Assembly: GCF_001675165.1 (NCBI RefSeq)
Contig: NZ_LROS01000021.1
Location: forward strand, 1-47,592
Origin: Clostridium ragsdalei P11
GTDB lineage: Bacteria; Bacillota; Clostridia; Clostridiales; Clostridiaceae
Reading direction: 5' to 3'
DNA: 47,592 nucleotides
The notes below the pieces were generated by a model that was not told where the DNA came from, did no database searches, and saw only the letters and a list, made by a program, of their open reading frames with translations. Numbering within the stretch: the first letter of the stretch is position 1; each line of letters opens with the position of its first letter. The position numbers were made by a program, and so were the translations under genes. Shown here piece by piece: positions 7,806-16,797 of the stretch.

Positions 7806-9122
7806 TTATCCTATTTCAATTTTATTTTGGTTATCATTGTCCTGCTCTAGCATATCAGCTGGAACCTTTTTCTTAAGTGTAAGCATAGTAACACCTGCAA
7901 TTACCAGCGATACAGCCAAGCACATATATGCCACTGTATAAGAGCCTGTACTAGTTTTTACAAAGCCAACAAAATAAGGTCCAGTAAAGCCTCCTAAATT
8001 TCCTATAGAGTTAATTAGGCCAGTAGCACCAGCTGCTGCAGGACCAGATAAAAATGACGTAGGTACTGCCCACCATACTCCCATTCCTACATATACACCA
8101 ATTGCAGTAACACAAGTGAATATAAAGCTTAATACAGGATTAGAAACCAAAGCTCCTAATGCCATACCTACAGCACCAATAAAAAGTGGAATAGCTACAT
8201 GCCATCTTCTTTCTCCTGTCTTTGAGGTAGAATTACCATTAATTATGAAACCAATAAGTGCTGCTGTCATTGGTATTATAATTAGCCAGCTGACACTAGA
8301 ATTACTCAATCCTGATACTGATTTGAGTACTGTTGGCAGCCAAAATCCAAATCCCCAAAATCCTGTAACCCACATAAAATATATAAAACATAATTTGAGA
8401 ACGGTCTTATCTTTTAAGGCTTCCCATAATGTATATTTCTTTATTGAATTTTTTACAGCAATTTCTCTTTCATATTCTGTTCTTATTGTCTTTTTTTCTT
8501 CTGAAGTTAACCAATTGACATCTTCAGGTGAATCCTTGAGCCAAAAAATAAGAATGATTCCATAAATAAAGGCCATAGTTCCTTCTAAAATAAATAACAT
8601 CTGCCAACCTTTAAATCCAAAAGCTGCAATACCTAATATTATGCCCGCTAAAGGAGAACCAATAATACTTGAAACCAACATTGAAGTTAAAAGTATTGAA
8701 AGTGCCTTAGGCCTCTCCTTTGCATTAAACCAACGAGGAACAATAGCTGAGTAACAAACTGGATAAAAACTTGCTTCTGCAGCTCCTACTAAAAAACGAA
8801 CAATATAAAATTGAAGTTCCGTATGTACAAAACCCATAAGAGCAGTAACTATACCCCAAGTAAGCATGATTCTAACAACCCATTTACTTGGACTTCGCTT
8901 CTCTGCAAATACAGTTCCAGGTACCTCAAACACTACGTACCCAAAAAATAGAATTCCTGCTCCCATTCCAAAAACCTGAGCAGTAAATCCCAGATCTTTA
9001 TTCATCGTCAAAGCAGCATAGGATATATTGAGTCTGTCAATATACGCCAGCATAGATGCGATAAACAATGGTAAAATAACATTTAAATATTTTCTTTTAG
9101 TAACACTACCTTTAATATTCAT
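7806..9122 (-). CDS. MFS transporter, anion:cation symporter (ACS) family
   Basis: The 438-residue protein has about twelve membrane helices and the N-terminal signature LAYIDRLNISYAALTMNKDL typical of ACS-family permeases, which move organic anions such as sugar acids, phthalate, tartrate or pantothenate with protons or sodium. The loop motif WFNAKERPKALSIL (about residue 132) is the MFS helix 4-5 signature. Length is normal. The ATG follows a GGGGGG ribosome binding site. It is transcribed from a T-box leader with its own promoter (9567-9595), so its expression should respond to the charging state of a tRNA; this points to an amino acid or a derived 2-keto or hydroxy acid as substrate, which is inference. 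A nested terminator follows. Confidence 0.85.
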   Translation of the reverse strand: MNIKGSVTKRKYLNVILPLFIASMLAYIDRLNISYAALTMNKDLGFTAQVFGMGAGILFFGYVVFEVPGTVFAEKRSPSKWVVRIMLTWGIVTALMGFVHTELQFYIVRFLVGAAEASFYPVCYSAIVPRWFNAKERPKALSILLTSMLVSSIIGSPLAGIILGIAAFGFKGWQMLFILEGTMAFIYGIILIFWLKDSPEDVNWLTSEEKKTIRTEYEREIAVKNSIKKYTLWEALKDKTVLKLCFIYFMWVTGFWGFGFWLPTVLKSVSGLSNSSVSWLIIIPMTAALIGFIINGNSTSKTGERRWHVAIPLFIGAVGMALGALVSNPVLSFIFTCVTAIGVYVGMGVWWAVPTSFLSGPAAAGATGLINSIGNLGGFTGPYFVGFVKTSTGSYTVAYMCLAVSLVIAGVTMLTLKKKVPADMLEQDNDNQNKIEIG

Positions 9123-9243
9123 AAGATAAAGCCCCCTTCTTTTACTCCTGTATAATCATATTTCTATATTGTAATTTGCCCCAATTTTTCTAATATTCTA
9201 ATATTAATTTATCCTCCTCTCCTATTACACATATTTTAATGAA

Positions 9244-9550
9244 TAAAAAAATCTTTCATCCTTATAAACACATTTTTAAATATGTTCATAAGGACGAAAG
9301 ATATATTTCCGTGGTACCACCTTATTTGCAATTAGATATACCAATTGCCTCTCAATTCAGGTCAACTTTAAATAAAAAACTTTATTTAATCATGAACCCT
9401 AACCATATATCGTTGGTATACGTCCTCATTTACTTGGCAAAAGCCTTTCTACTTGGAAACTCCGGAGTGATTTGCATATTTTCATTAACACCAACTTGCA
9501 CCAAACGCTGGCTCTCTTAAGTTAATACATTAAATATTTCTTTCTCCATC
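9244..9550 (-). promoter_or_regulatory. T-box leader (probable isoleucine specifier)
   Basis: On the minus strand the leader holds a stem I region with AGAGAGCC and TTTGGTGCAAG, the invariant T-box GGTGGTACCACGG (9307-9319) and a long terminator hairpin with ATCTTTCATCCTTAT-type arms followed by a T run (9244-9302). Uncharged tRNA pairs with the specifier codon and, through its CCA end, with the T-box bulge, preventing termination. The triplet in the usual specifier place, before ACTCCGGAG, is ATC (9469-9471), that is isoleucine. The assignment of the specifier is by comparison of local context and is less sure than the T-box itself. It controls the MFS gene. Confidence 0.92.
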
Positions 9551-9566
9551 ACAGTTTATGGTATTA

Positions 9567-9595
9567 AGTATATTATTTTTTTTTGAGATTGTCAA
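9567..9595 (-). promoter_or_regulatory. Promoter of the T-box transcript
   Basis: On the minus strand TTGACA (9590-9595), 17-base spacer, TATACT (9567-9572). It lies just after the chemoreceptor stop codon, so the MFS unit is transcribed on its own. Confidence 0.75.
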
Positions 9596-9621
9596 ATGTT
9601 TTTTGGAATATTTATCTGACT

Positions 9622-11346
9622 CTAAGAATCACTTGATATCTTAAATTTTTGAACCATCTCATTAAGTTTTTGAGCAAGTTCTGCTTGACTTTGTGCAGTT
9701 TTCGATACCTCTACTATTGCTTTTGTTGTTTCATCAATACTTGCCTTTATTGCTTCTGAATGTTCACTAGAGTTCTGTGAATTTTCTGCCATATTCTGCA
9801 CTGCATTACTTACTTGACTCACTGTGGCTGTAAGCTCTTCAGACATAGATGCAATTTCCTCAGACATTCTGCTAACAAAATCAGAATCACTGTAATATTG
9901 ACTCCCCATGTTTCCAAAATCCTGAAATTGTGGATCTACATCTTCATTTATAAATTTTAATACATCATTACCATTTTCAGATATATTTTTAAATGCATCC
10001 TGAACCTTTACAATAGTATCTTGAATACCTGTTACTGCTTGTGAAGATTGTTCTGCAAGTTCTCTTACCTCTTCTGCAACTACTGCAAATCCTTTGCCTT
10101 GTTCTCCAGCCCTAGCAGCCTCTATAGCGGCATTTAGGGCAAGTAAGTTTGTCTGCCCTGATATATCTGCAATAGTGTCTGCCATAATCTTTATATCATC
10201 TACTATTTTTCCCTCTTCAATTGCCTGCAGCATATGATTTTTCTTCTCTTCATATAAGTTTCGTACTTCTTTTATTGCATCCTTACCTTTTTTCTTAACT
10301 TTAACAGCTCTTTCTTTAGACTGGTTTGCATTATTGCTTCCTTCTGCAGCTTTACCAGACAGTTCATTAATACTCGAATTCACTTCTTCAATAGATGCTG
10401 TTATTTCTTCTGATGACGCACTATTTTCTTCAATTCCAGATGTTATATTCTTTACTGCACCATCTATCTCCTCTGCTTTTGCTGATAACTCTTCTACTGT
10501 AGCAGAAAGTTCTTCACTAGATGCACTAATCTCCTGTGAATTTGACATTATTCCTTTAACTAGCTCAGTTAAATCTTTCTGCATCATATATACTACGTCG
10601 GCAAGTTCTCCTATTTCATCTTTACGTCCAAGTGGTACAACTGTAGTAAAATCTCCTTTGGCTATAACTTTTATATTTTCTACAGCTAATTTCAAAGGAC
10701 CTGCTATACATGAATTTAGCAATAAAGATAAGCCTATAGCAAATACTAGTCCAACTATTATTAGTATAGTCATAATCTTATTGCTGCTTAAAAATACAGC
10801 ATGGTTATTAGAATTTTTGATTTTTGCATTGTCAGTGTTTACACTAATTAGCTTATCAAGACTTGAAAACATGGCATCTCTTGTAGTTGCTATCTGCCCG
10901 TATTGTTTAACTGCCTTATCAAAATTTCCTGCATCAATAAGCTTAATAGTATTTTCCCTTAAAGTTATGTACTTATTAACGTAACTTTTAAATGTAGACC
11001 ACATTTGTTTTTCTGTGTCATTCTTAGGAAGCTTTTCATAATTTTCTATATATTTCTCATCTTCATCTTTATTTAGTTGGATATCTTTTTCTAAATCACT
11101 TTTTTTTGAAGCATCTTTCACATAAACTAATTGCAGCATATCGCTTTTTATTTCCGTTAAATTTTGTTCCATATCTGTAAGCATATAAACACTCTGTAAT
11201 CTATTGCTGTACATCTCTTCAGAATTTACATTCACTGTCCTTAGTGACATTATACCTATAGCACCAACTACAGCAATTAATAAAGCCATTATAATAAAAG
11301 ATAACATCAATTTTGTTCTTACTTTAATATTTTCAAAAAAATTCAC
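9622..11346 (-). CDS. Methyl-accepting chemotaxis protein
   Basis: A 574-residue chemoreceptor: membrane helix (about 13-34), four-helix-bundle sensor outside the cell (35-190), second helix (191-213), HAMP (214-266) and a cytoplasmic signalling coiled coil. The hairpin tip is recognised by [20 protein letters not shown] and the following [16 protein letters not shown]. It passes ligand or energy signals to CheA and CheW and is adjusted by methylation. The start is GTG at 11346 with GGGGG seven bases upstream. It begins only eleven bases after the stop of the GGDEF-EAL gene, so the two form an operon and may act on the same behaviour. The ligand is unknown. No clear terminator follows before the T-box promoter. 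Confidence 0.93.
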   Translation of the reverse strand: MNFFENIKVRTKLMLSFIIMALLIAVVGAIGIMSLRTVNVNSEEMYSNRLQSVYMLTDMEQNLTEIKSDMLQLVYVKDASKKSDLEKDIQLNKDEDEKYIENYEKLPKNDTEKQMWSTFKSYVNKYITLRENTIKLIDAGNFDKAVKQYGQIATTRDAMFSSLDKLISVNTDNAKIKNSNNHAVFLSSNKIMTILIIVGLVFAIGLSLLLNSCIAGPLKLAVENIKVIAKGDFTTVVPLGRKDEIGELADVVYMMQKDLTELVKGIMSNSQEISASSEELSATVEELSAKAEEIDGAVKNITSGIEENSASSEEITASIEEVNSSINELSGKAAEGSNNANQSKERAVKVKKKGKDAIKEVRNLYEEKKNHMLQAIEEGKIVDDIKIMADTIADISGQTNLLALNAAIEAARAGEQGKGFAVVAEEVRELAEQSSQAVTGIQDTIVKVQDAFKNISENGNDVLKFINEDVDPQFQDFGNMGSQYYSDSDFVSRMSEEIASMSEELTATVSQVSNAVQNMAENSQNSSEHSEAIKASIDETTKAIVEVSKTAQSQAELAQKLNEMVQKFKISSDS

Positions 11347-11357
11347 CTTGATTCCCC

Positions 11358-13031
11358 CTATTTACTTTGATTTTTTAATAAATCTTCCATTTTATTTTCT
11401 TTAAGCGGTTTACTAAAATAGTAACCTTGAATCAAATTACATCCCAAACCAATAATTTCATCTAACTGTTCTCTTGTCTCCACACCTTCAGTGATTACTT
11501 TATATTTTAAATACTTTGATAATTTAACTATGCTGCCAATTACAGCTTTGTTTTTATCATTATGGATATTAGAAATAAATGACTTGTCTATTTTTAACGT
11601 ATTAACTGGTAAATTAATTAAATAGCTCAAAGAAGAATATCCTGTTCCAAAATCGTCTATTGCAATGCTTACGCCGCTTTCCATAAGCTCATTTAATAAT
11701 TCAATTCTGTCTTCTCCAATTTCAATTAAAGTTCTCTCCGTTATTTCTATTTCAAGTAAAGAAGGTTCTACATTGTGCTTTGCACATATGTTTAATATAT
11801 TCATCTTAAAATCACTTTTTTCTAATTGAATTGGAGATACATTTACAGATATCGTACTAAATTTATAACCTTTTTCTTTCCATGCACAAGCAGTATCTAA
11901 GGCTTTATTTAAAACCCAGTTTCCAATTTGTACAATGTATCCATTATCTTCAGCTACAGGAATGAATTCAGCAGGAGGTACATTGCCAAGTTTATTATTA
12001 TTCCACCTTAAAAGTGCCTCAAAGCCGATAATTTTATTATTTAAAGCATTAATTTGAGGCTGATAAAAAATATCTAATTCGTTATTAATAATTGAATTCT
12101 TCAGCTCACTATCAATTAAAATTTTTCTAAAATAGGGTTGTGCCTTTTGTTTATCAAAAAAAGTACACTCATTTTTTCCCTTACCCTTAGATTTATATAC
12201 TGCAAAATTGCAAAACTTTAATAGCTCATCTGGATCAGAGCTATCATCTGGAAAAACAGTTACCCCTAAACTTGTACTAATATAAATTTCTTTACCCATT
12301 ATTCGAAAAGACTTTTTTAAACATTTATGAATTTTATTACACATTTTCTCTATTTTTTTTATATCATTAAACTCATAAATTAGTATTGCAAATTCGTCCC
12401 CTTCTAACCTGAATAATTCACCTTGCTTACCAAGTAATACAGTAATTGATTTTGCAAATGATTTTAAAATCCAATCACCAAGGTGGTGCCCAAAATTATG
12501 ATTTATAATTTTCAAATTATCGATATCAATATATATAAGTGCACCTTTTTTATTATGAATTTCAGCCATTTTTATTGAATTATTGAGTTTTATCAAAAAA
12601 AATTCCCTATTAGGTAACTTAGTAAGACTATCCCATCTATCATAAAACTTCATATTTGTAATATTAAATATTAATACACCTAGTACACCAGAACTTTCTG
12701 TTTCATCTTTAAATATTTTCCCCTTAAGTAAAACCCATTTAATTTCTCCACATTTAGTCTTTATTCTAAATGTACTTCGATAAAATTCTAGAGATCCATT
12801 AATGTAATCATCTAAATCTTGTATTGCCATCATTTTGTCTTTTTCATAAGTTATAATATTAATAAATTCATTCATACTTTTGATAGAGTTAAATTCATAT
12901 CCTGTTATTTTTTCAGAAACAACCATTTCGCCTGTATCTATATTCCATTTGCAGACTCCAAGATTCCCCATATTAAGTGCATATGTATACACGTTGTCAT
13001 TTTCCAAATTATATTTATCGTTTCTACACAT
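11358..13031 (-). CDS. GGDEF-EAL c-di-GMP signalling protein (soluble)
   Basis: The 557-residue cytoplasmic protein has an N-terminal PAS-like region (about 15-130, [15 protein letters not shown]), a GGDEF domain (135-295) and an EAL domain (305-550). The GGDEF signature reads RLEGDEF near residue 210: the first Gly is Glu, so cyclase activity is uncertain, although some variants remain active. The EAL domain looks catalytically complete, with EALLRW near 337, the [10 protein letters not shown] loop, and TEGVET, so phosphodiesterase activity is likely, perhaps with GTP binding by the altered GGDEF as a regulator. The ATG has AAGGAT seven bases upstream. It is the first gene of an operon with the chemoreceptor. 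Confidence 0.9.
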   Translation of the reverse strand: MCRNDKYNLENDNVYTYALNMGNLGVCKWNIDTGEMVVSEKITGYEFNSIKSMNEFINIITYEKDKMMAIQDLDDYINGSLEFYRSTFRIKTKCGEIKWVLLKGKIFKDETESSGVLGVLIFNITNMKFYDRWDSLTKLPNREFFLIKLNNSIKMAEIHNKKGALIYIDIDNLKIINHNFGHHLGDWILKSFAKSITVLLGKQGELFRLEGDEFAILIYEFNDIKKIEKMCNKIHKCLKKSFRIMGKEIYISTSLGVTVFPDDSSDPDELLKFCNFAVYKSKGKGKNECTFFDKQKAQPYFRKILIDSELKNSIINNELDIFYQPQINALNNKIIGFEALLRWNNNKLGNVPPAEFIPVAEDNGYIVQIGNWVLNKALDTACAWKEKGYKFSTISVNVSPIQLEKSDFKMNILNICAKHNVEPSLLEIEITERTLIEIGEDRIELLNELMESGVSIAIDDFGTGYSSLSYLINLPVNTLKIDKSFISNIHNDKNKAVIGSIVKLSKYLKYKVITEGVETREQLDEIIGLGCNLIQGYYFSKPLKENKMEDLLKNQSK

Positions 13032-13320
13032 TTTACAATCCTTATCTATGCAAATAATTTTTCTTCTAAACTATTTAACACTACTGGTATTTGTTTATTT
13101 AAATGCTCATTCCTCACCATGTGATTAATATTTTGACTTATTTTTTTATCTACATTATTATTTATTTAGACGAAATAAATATTTTGTCCGAAAAATGAAA
13201 AATTTATACCTATTTTCCATTTTATTATTTCAATATAACTCCATAAATTTAAAATTATGATATTTATCACTTCATTATTCTGTAAATTACAACATTATTT
13301 TAATACTATTTTCATAATAA
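13032..13320. other. AT-rich divergent intergenic region
   Basis: It separates the minus-strand GGDEF-EAL gene from the plus-strand recombinase. The only structure I see is a perfect ATTTATTT/AAATAAAT inverted repeat near 13153-13175. No gene, RNA or recombinase inverted-repeat pair is evident. Confidence 0.4.
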
Positions 13321-13349
13321 TTGGATTTTACTCAACATTATGCTATAAT
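13321..13349 (+). promoter_or_regulatory. Promoter of the tyrosine recombinase gene
   Basis: TTGGAT (13321-13326), 17-base spacer, consensus TATAAT (13344-13349). Confidence 0.7.
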
Positions 13350-13351
13350 TT

Positions 13352-13379
13352 ATTATACAAAATATTTATATTGTACAAT
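13352..13379 (+). promoter_or_regulatory. Operator-like inverted repeat at the recombinase start site
   Basis: ATTATACAA and TTGTACAAT, ten bases apart, form an inverted repeat with one mismatch directly after the -10 box, where a bound repressor would block transcription. The regulator is not known; the recombinase itself could bind it. Confidence 0.4.
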
Positions 13380-13401
13380 TATTTTGAAAAGAGGAAACTA
13401 A

Positions 13402-14001
13402 ATGGAAAGAAATGGTGACAGAAAAATAAAATATCTTACTCAGGAGGAAACAAAGAGCCTTTTCAACGCTATCATTAATTTAGATAATATACATGCAGTT
13501 AGAAACTTAGCAATTTTTAGAGTTGCTTATAGGTGTGGGTTAAGAGCATCGGAAATTGCTTTAATTAAATTAGAAGATTACAACTCTTCAAAAGGTGAAC
13601 TTTACTGTAAAAGACTAAAAGGCAGCTGCAATAATACCATAAGACTTGATAATAAGACAAAAGATGCATTAGATAAATATATACATGAAAGCAATTTGTC
13701 ATCTAATTCTGAAGTTATATTTAAAAGTCAAAAAAATAGACCTATTTCCAGGCAAACTCTTGATTATCTTATGAAAAAATATTGTTCTTACTCTAATATT
13801 CCTGATAAAAGTAAATATCATTTTCATTCTTTAAAGCATACTACAGCAGTTCATTTAGCAGAATCTGATATGGATATAAAAGAGCTGCAATGGTGGCTTG
13901 GACATAGATCTGTTACTAATACAGAAATTTACTTTCAATTTACGACCAAGCAGCAAGAAAAAATGTATTCCAAGCTTGAAGAAAAAAGTGAAATGGTCTA
14001 G
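13402..14001 (+). CDS. Stand-alone tyrosine recombinase (catalytic domain only)
   Basis: The 199-residue protein is a phage-integrase-type catalytic domain without the usual N-terminal DNA-binding core domain. Catalytic residues can be placed: Arg I in RCGLRASEIAL, Lys in KRLKGS, the second box HSLKHT, His in WWLGHRS and the nucleophile Tyr in TEIYFQFT. In the second box the usual Arg is Lys (HxxKH), a variant present in some Firmicute recombinases. FimB/FimE-type invertases have the same short build, so it may flip or excise local DNA, but no flanking inverted repeat pair was found. The ATG follows AGAGGAAAC. It has its own promoter, operator-like repeat and terminator, so it is a single-gene unit. 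Confidence 0.85.
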   Translation: MERNGDRKIKYLTQEETKSLFNAIINLDNIHAVRNLAIFRVAYRCGLRASEIALIKLEDYNSSKGELYCKRLKGSCNNTIRLDNKTKDALDKYIHESNLSSNSEVIFKSQKNRPISRQTLDYLMKKYCSYSNIPDKSKYHFHSLKHTTAVHLAESDMDIKELQWWLGHRSVTNTEIYFQFTTKQQEKMYSKLEEKSEMV

Positions 14002-14013
14002 AAATATCTAAAT

Positions 14014-14050
14014 TTAAAGCTAAAGTGCAAATATAGCATTTTAGCTTTAA
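14014..14050 (+). terminator. Terminator of the recombinase gene
   Basis: TTTAAAGCTAAA and TTTAGCTTTAA form the stem; GC/GC pairs near the tip. It stands between the recombinase stop and the next promoter. Confidence 0.6.
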
Positions 14051-14057
14051 GTTTATA

Positions 14058-14085
14058 TTGACATAAAAAAACTAGATGATATAAT
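14058..14085 (+). promoter_or_regulatory. Promoter of the DAHP synthase gene
   Basis: TTGACA (14058-14063), 16-base spacer, TATAAT (14080-14085) preceded by TG one base upstream (extended -10). The 20 bases 14076-14095 recur exactly ahead of the HutD-like gene. Confidence 0.78.
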
Positions 14086-14138
14086 TACATAAATTGAAAC
14101 TTAAATCATATAAATATCTAAAGAAAGGATTTAAAAAT

Positions 14139-15167
14139 ATGAGTATGGAATTTATAAAAAAAATACCTACAGCACAGGAAATTATACAAGAAATGCCTCT
14201 GCCAAATCATATTAAGGAAATTAAAAAAAATAGAGATATTGAAATAAAAAAAATTTTTCAAAATGAAGATGACAAATTTCTTCTTATAATAGGACCCTGT
14301 TCTGCAGATAACGAAGATTCTGTTTGCGAATACATTGGAAAGCTTGCAAAAGTTCAAGAAAAAGTAAAGGATTGTATTATCATTATACCTAGAATATATA
14401 CAAATAAGCCAAGAACCACTGGTGAAGGATATAAAGGAATGGCTCATCAACCAGATCTACATAAAAAGCCAGATTTAGTTGAAGGAATAAGAGCAATTAG
14501 AAGGATGCATATAAAAGCGTTAAGTGAATATCATATGCCTGCTGCTGATGAAATGCTGTATCCTGAAAATTATAAATATCTTTCAGATATGTTAAGTTAT
14601 CATGCAGTTGGAGCTCGTTCAGTAGAAGATCAACAGCATAGATTTACTGTAAGCGGTATTGATATGCCTGTAGGAATGAAAAATCCTACCAGTGGAGATA
14701 TCCATGTAATGTTAAATTCTATTAAAGCGGCACAGCTTGGACATTCTTTTATTTATGATGGTTGGGAGATTAAAACAAGTGGAAACCCTCTTGCACATGC
14801 TGTTTTAAGAGGAGCAGTAGATTCTTATGGAAGAAACATTCCAAATTATCATTATGAAAACTTGACTTACCTTGCCAGCGAATATGAAAAACAAGGGTTA
14901 TTAAATCCTGCTATTATTGTAGATACAAATCATGCAAATTCAATGAAGCTTTATAAGGAGCAGCCAAGAATTGCAAGAGAAGTATTAATGAGTAGGAAAT
15001 ATAATTCTACACTTAAAAAATTAATTAAGGGATTTATGATTGAAAGCTATCTTGTAGGAGGTAGACAAGACGTAAATGATAATATTTATGGAAAATCCAT
15101 AACAGATCCATGTCTAGGCTGGGAGGATACAGAAAATTTAATTTACTATATTGCTGAAAACGTGTAA
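14139..15167 (+). CDS. aroF: 3-deoxy-7-phosphoheptulonate (DAHP) synthase, class I
   Basis: The 342-residue enzyme joins phosphoenolpyruvate and erythrose 4-phosphate in the first step of aromatic amino acid synthesis. It is of the AroF/G/H type: LLIIGPCSADNEDSV, IIIPRIYTNKPRTT (Arg-Lys-Pro-Arg-Thr region), GYKGMAHQPDLHK, GARSVEDQQHR, PVGMKNPTSGD, and metal ligands in IVDTNHANSMK and IESYLVGGRQD. The reading frame extends to a TTG at 14094, but the ATG at 14139 has AAAGGA at proper spacing and is chosen. In feedback-regulated paralogues the isoform is set by a few residues that I cannot assign, so the symbol is generic. No T-box or attenuator is seen in the 45-base leader. Confidence 0.93.
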   Translation: MSMEFIKKIPTAQEIIQEMPLPNHIKEIKKNRDIEIKKIFQNEDDKFLLIIGPCSADNEDSVCEYIGKLAKVQEKVKDCIIIIPRIYTNKPRTTGEGYKGMAHQPDLHKKPDLVEGIRAIRRMHIKALSEYHMPAADEMLYPENYKYLSDMLSYHAVGARSVEDQQHRFTVSGIDMPVGMKNPTSGDIHVMLNSIKAAQLGHSFIYDGWEIKTSGNPLAHAVLRGAVDSYGRNIPNYHYENLTYLASEYEKQGLLNPAIIVDTNHANSMKLYKEQPRIAREVLMSRKYNSTLKKLIKGFMIESYLVGGRQDVNDNIYGKSITDPCLGWEDTENLIYYIAENV

Positions 15168-15193
15168 ATTTACAATAGATGAATTTATTTGGA

Positions 15194-15250
15194 CAGACGT
15201 GAAACCTAAGCTGAAACTAAAAGTACCTCACACCTTAAGTTTCATGTCTA
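15194..15250 (+). terminator. Hairpin after the DAHP synthase gene
   Basis: Arms AGACGTGAAACCTAAG and CTTAAGTTTCATGTCT pair with few mismatches around a long loop and are followed by a loose T-rich tail. It also faces the end of the minus-strand pseudogene. Confidence 0.55.
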
Positions 15251-15258
15251 TATTACTT

Positions 15259-15657
15259 TTAACCCCTGACTCTACCACCATGTACTACCTTGCCAACTAC
15301 ACTGCCTAATTTTCCCTTTTCTTCCTCATTGTTAATGTTCAAAGCCCAGAACACAGGAAATCTTTCACTGATTTCTGTCTTAATTATCTCTGGTGCTGCA
15401 AAGGCTATAATTTGAAAATTAAGCTTGTTTGCAATAGTAAATATGGGGTCCAATACATGAGCTCCAGAAGCCTTCCCAAAAGGATTATCCAGCATCAATA
15501 CAGTCCAGGGATTTTCATTTCCTAAGGTCTTCTTCTTATAATTCATAAGCATCATGATTACAAAAGTATTTATGGATAACGTCTGTCCCCCACTGCCCTC
15601 TGGAGCATCTCCTTCTCCTGAATTTACAGCTTCCCAGGTAGCATAATGATAATTCAT
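15259..15657 (-). pseudogene. C-terminal fragment of an SMC/RecN-like ABC ATPase
   Basis: The 132-residue frame contains an ABC signature region (EGSGGQTLSINTF) and a Walker B with downstream loop (WTVLMLDNPFGKASGAHVL), followed by a C-terminal ATPase lobe. In intact proteins this is the end of a very long coiled-coil ATPase; here the Walker A half and coiled coils are missing. The frame opens with an ATG that overlaps the TGA of the upstream frame by ATGA. Restoring one A in an A run near 15690 would join both frames, so this is a frameshifted remnant rather than a translationally coupled pair. Such ATPases occur in DNA repair and defence loci. Confidence 0.6.
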
Positions 15658-16037
15658 TGGTTTTGCATATAAAAATTCATTTTTTCTGTCATTTTATATA
15701 CTTCTAGTTTAGGATATTTTCCTCTAAGTGATTTTGAAAATATACTTTTGTCACTCATAAGTTTTTCTAATATTTTATTATCCAGGTTATCAAAATCCAC
15801 CTTTTTCTCTTCCAATTTTTCAATACACTGAATATCAACTCTATTTTTAACTGTACTATACACATATTGACCAATTTTGCATTTTAAATGTTCCCTCATA
15901 GCTTCTTTTCCATCTTTAATAGGTTTAATAAAGGCAACCTCATCTACTATTTCCTTGTCTTCTTCGATATGAGATTCCACTATCTCAAACTTTACAAAAG
16001 TATTAGGATATTGCTTTCTTACATCTTCCCATTTCAT
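15654..16037 (-). pseudogene. Short hypothetical protein fused to ATPase remnant
   Basis: The 127-residue frame seems to be a hybrid. Residues 1 to about 72 (MKWEDVRKQYPNTFVKFEI, then an acidic block and KDGKEAMREHLKCK) look like a complete small protein of a type I recall as common in clostridia, function unknown. From about residue 78 on (KKVDFDNLDNKILEKLMSD, LRGKYPKLEVYKM) the sequence fits the region preceding the ATPase signature of the downstream fragment, which it would reach after a one-base frameshift. The ATG has GGAG eight bases upstream, so the first part may still be made. I cannot assign a function. Confidence 0.5.
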
Positions 16038-16153
16038 AATATCAACTCCCGTACAATTGTATTTTTCTAAATTTTAGCATACTAAAATATTTATATAAAG
16101 ATATTTTTTATACTTTCTCGCCAACAAAAACATCCGCTAGGATAAGATGTACT

Positions 16154-16416
16154 TTAAGCAACAATCTCAATTAATCTTGTTTCTATATTATCCCACTTCA
16201 TATTTAAATTTACTGTACATACCTTCAATACATGGTTTTCCATAGTATAAGTTAAATCTAAGTCTCTATTTACCTTTGAATGCCTCAACTCTTTTTATAA
16301 AAGTTCCTAACAAAATTTTCAAAGAGATATGCCATTTTTCTTTCATCCTCCAAAAAGTTATAGAACCCTGATCCTTTGCCTTTTTCATCCATTAACATAT
16401 TATCATTAATAAGCTT
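16154..16416 (-). pseudogene. McrC fragment (5-methylcytosine restriction subunit), frameshifted
   Basis: Translating the minus strand from about 16416 gives a segment with GFYNFLEDERKMAYLFENFV followed by RNFYKK, the recognisable McrC middle region that partners the McrB GTPase. The frame breaks at a five-A run (16292-16296); with one more A it continues through ELRHSKV to NLNMKWDNIE and a stop at 16154. Both the N-terminal half and the catalytic C-terminal half are absent. It is therefore dead, but shows that an McrBC-type restriction system once stood here. Confidence 0.58.
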
Positions 16417-16431
16417 ACATTATACAAAAAT

Positions 16432-16472
16432 AATGGGTATAGATTTGGTTTTTACACAAATCTATACCCATT
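16432..16472 (-). terminator. Perfect 16-bp hairpin terminator
   Basis: AATGGGTATAGATTTG (16432-16447) and CAAATCTATACCCATT (16457-16472) pair perfectly around a nine-base loop, with T-rich tails on both strands. On the minus strand it closes the unit of the 33-residue membrane peptide. Confidence 0.75.
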
Positions 16473-16564
16473 TTCATTTCAACTCTAGGTGATGTCATAG
16501 GGCATTTTGACAATAAACATTTGATACAAATAATCAAGTTTATAATAGCTTGCCATCAAATTAT

Positions 16565-16666
16565 CTAACGTGATATAAACCAAGTTAGTAAAGATGCCAG
16601 CACAAATATCATTATCTCTAGTATATAATATTTGATATCTCCTTGTTTAATTATTTTTTTCTCCAT
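16565..16666 (-). CDS. 33-residue single-helix membrane peptide
   Basis: An ATG at 16666 stands five bases after a strong ribosome binding site (GAGGAGGG) and opens 33 codons ending in TAG. The peptide has a charged start (MEKKIIKQGDIKYY) and one hydrophobic helix (ILEIMIFVLASLLTWFIS) ending in Arg. A perfect terminator lies about 90 bases downstream. Size, charge pattern and setting among dead genes recall small hydrophobic toxins of type I toxin-antitoxin pairs, but no antisense RNA promoter was identified and the peptide could instead be a small membrane regulator. I do not recognise a family. Confidence 0.55.
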   Translation of the reverse strand: MEKKIIKQGDIKYYILEIMIFVLASLLTWFISR

Positions 16667-16797
16667 TATTACCCTCCTCTGCAAAATAACATAATTGTTG
16701 ATTTTATATATTTTTTCGACAATTTATATTTTTATAATACTATGAGTTGAATAAAGATGCAAAGGAAGAAAAGAATAAAAATTCCTTTAATTCCTCC

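Noticed and set aside
9239-9520. 93-codon plus-strand frame
   Set aside because: It lies wholly within the T-box leader on the other strand, including the invariant T-box sequence, and has no ribosome binding site.
13130-13400. Invertible promoter for the recombinase
   Set aside because: Only short AT-rich dyads are present; no pair of longer inverted repeats flanks a promoter.
15654-15657. ATGA overlap as translational coupling of two small genes
   Set aside because: The encoded sequences fit one ATPase split by a single-base loss in an A run, which explains the overlap better.
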